A DNA stretch of 64,000 nucleotides. It comes from Janthinobacterium sp. 64. GTDB taxonomy: Bacteria; Pseudomonadota; Gammaproteobacteria; Burkholderiales; Burkholderiaceae_D. Shown in pieces: positions 63,329 through 64,000 of this stretch. The position numbers and the translations under genes are program-made. The stretch covers positions 310,001 through 374,000 of the forward strand of contig NZ_PHUG01000001.1 of NCBI RefSeq assembly GCF_002813325.1. Direction: 5' to 3'. Positions within the stretch are counted from its first letter, which is position 1; each line of letters starts with the position of its first letter. The notes beneath the pieces were generated by a model. That model had not been told where the DNA came from. It saw only the letters and a list, made by a program, of their open reading frames with translations, and did no database searches.

Positions 63329-64000
63329 CAGACTTACAAATTACCTTGTTCGGCGCCGGCGGCGTCTTTATCGTCGGCGTTTTCTCGTACAACAAATGGC
63401 AGGAATACAAGGCCAAGAAAAGCGTGGAACGGGCTTTTTCCACCGACCACGACGACGTGCTGATGCGCGAGGGCGACGCCCCCGCAGTGGAAGCCCAGGA
63501 ACCCGTGCTGCGCCAGGAACCGCGCTTTGACGCCGCGCCTGCCGCCAAGGCCGAGCCGTCGTTCGGCGCGCCGCCAGCCGCGCCCGTGTCCGACGCCCCC
63601 GTGCATGCGGAACCGTCGCTGGGGGATATCCCTGCCGAGACGGTCGCGGCAGCCGCCGCCGAGCCCGTGCAAGAAGTGAGCGCTGCCAGCGAACAGGCGA
63701 CCAGCCTGGTCGACCCGCTGATCGATTGCCTGCTGCCTTTGTCGCTGGAAGCGCCCGTGCGCGGCGACAAGATCCTGCCCGTGCTGCAAACCCTGCGCCT
63801 GGTGGGCAACAAGCCCGTCCACTTCATCGGTTTGCACGTGAATGGCGACTGGGAACCGATCACGCATGGCGGTGTCTATACGAAGATGCAGGGCGGCGTG
63901 CAGCTGGCCAGCCGCAGCACGGCCTTGAATGAACTCGAATACTCGGAACTGGTCACGCGCTTGCGTGGCGTGGCCGACGAGATCGGTGCCGAGCCGGAAG
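63325..64000 (+). CDS. ZipA-like cell division protein (cut by window edge)
   Basis: Starts at 63325 within the smc stop (ATGA) and runs off the window after 225 residues. An N-terminal membrane helix (LQITLFGAGGVFIVGVFSY) is followed by a basic segment, a Pro/Ala/Glu-rich linker (about 45-135) and a globular domain beginning DPLIDCLLPLSLEAP, then KPVHFIGLHVNGDW. This is the ZipA layout: membrane anchor, flexible linker, FtsZ-binding domain. The smc-zipA order is common in betaproteobacteria, often followed by ligA outside this window. Confidence 0.85.
   Translation, partial: MTDLQITLFGAGGVFIVGVFSYNKWQEYKAKKSVERAFSTDHDDVLMREGDAPAVEAQEPVLRQEPRFDAAPAAKAEPSFGAPPAAPVSDAPVHAEPSLGDIPAETVAAAAAEPVQEVSAASEQATSLVDPLIDCLLPLSLEAPVRGDKILPVLQTLRLVGNKPVHFIGLHVNGDWEPITHGGVYTKMQGGVQLASRSTALNELEYSELVTRLRGVADEIGAEPE

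Noticed and set aside
1..64000. CRISPR arrays, insertion sequences, prophage, integrons, tRNA or rRNA genes
   Set aside because: I found no regularly spaced repeats, transposase or integrase frames, phage structural genes, or tRNA-like folds in this window. All larger frames fit chromosomal functions.

Overview
The window is a gene-dense, high-GC stretch of bacterial chromosome. It carries about 54 protein genes, one tandem riboswitch, several intrinsic terminators and three long inverted-repeat elements. I see no rRNA, tRNA, CRISPR array, insertion sequence or prophage. The gene set (RelA with an EFDD motif and a decayed HD site, smc followed by a ZipA-like gene, glycine-cleavage genes under a tandem glycine riboswitch, ETF-ubiquinone oxidoreductase, scoAB, Bcr/CflA and Tet-type exporters, four-helix-bundle chemoreceptors) and the codon use fit a betaproteobacterium. 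Oxalobacteraceae such as Janthinobacterium, Massilia or Duganella are my best guess; this rests on general resemblance, not on a marker gene.

Layout. 1-6421 (minus): a tightly coupled operon of a TPR/GT41 O-GlcNAc-transferase-like protein, a sugar aminotransferase, a hexapeptide acyltransferase, an AMP-forming ligase and a Gfo/Idh oxidoreductase, probably making and attaching an acylated amino sugar. 6507-13364: energy and carbon metabolism (ETF-QO, an SDR, a PAS-LuxR regulator, scoAB, DoxX, DctA). 13621-13732: a large folded element in front of a hydrolase-RidA-RelA cluster. 17401-21022: a cation exporter, then pirin and azoreductase genes with a divergent LysR regulator. 21039-26382: phosphatidylserine decarboxylase, a TonB-dependent receptor, an RNA helicase and a Lon-N protein. 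26525-31882: a KfrA-like coiled-coil protein, an orphan CheB, a JmjC-type oxygenase, a DMT exporter with a divergent HTH-cupin regulator, and an ADP-ribosylglycohydrolase. 31912-41297: a CLC anion transporter, a PLP decarboxylase, TrpS, a secreted CocE-type hydrolase and several transporters.

41370-50810: an HD phosphohydrolase, CheW and two tandem near-identical chemoreceptors, each with its own terminator, then an RNase H-like protein, a small membrane protein, MgtA with a long upstream leader, and a zinc-ribbon membrane protein. 50869-53122: a Bcr/CflA exporter and TetR regulator behind a clear palindromic operator, with tiny reading frames running the other way into a nested inverted repeat. 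53145-58099: gcvT-gcvH-gcvP under a tandem glycine riboswitch. 58276-64000: a ClpP-like protease, a PAP2-like membrane protein, smc and a ZipA-like gene cut by the window edge.

The most unusual points are the glycosylation operon at the left end, the 112-bp folded element at 13621, the nested inverted repeat at 53031 that supplies the stop codon of a small membrane protein gene, the long mgtA leader, and three convergent gene pairs locked together by a four-base shared stop palindrome.
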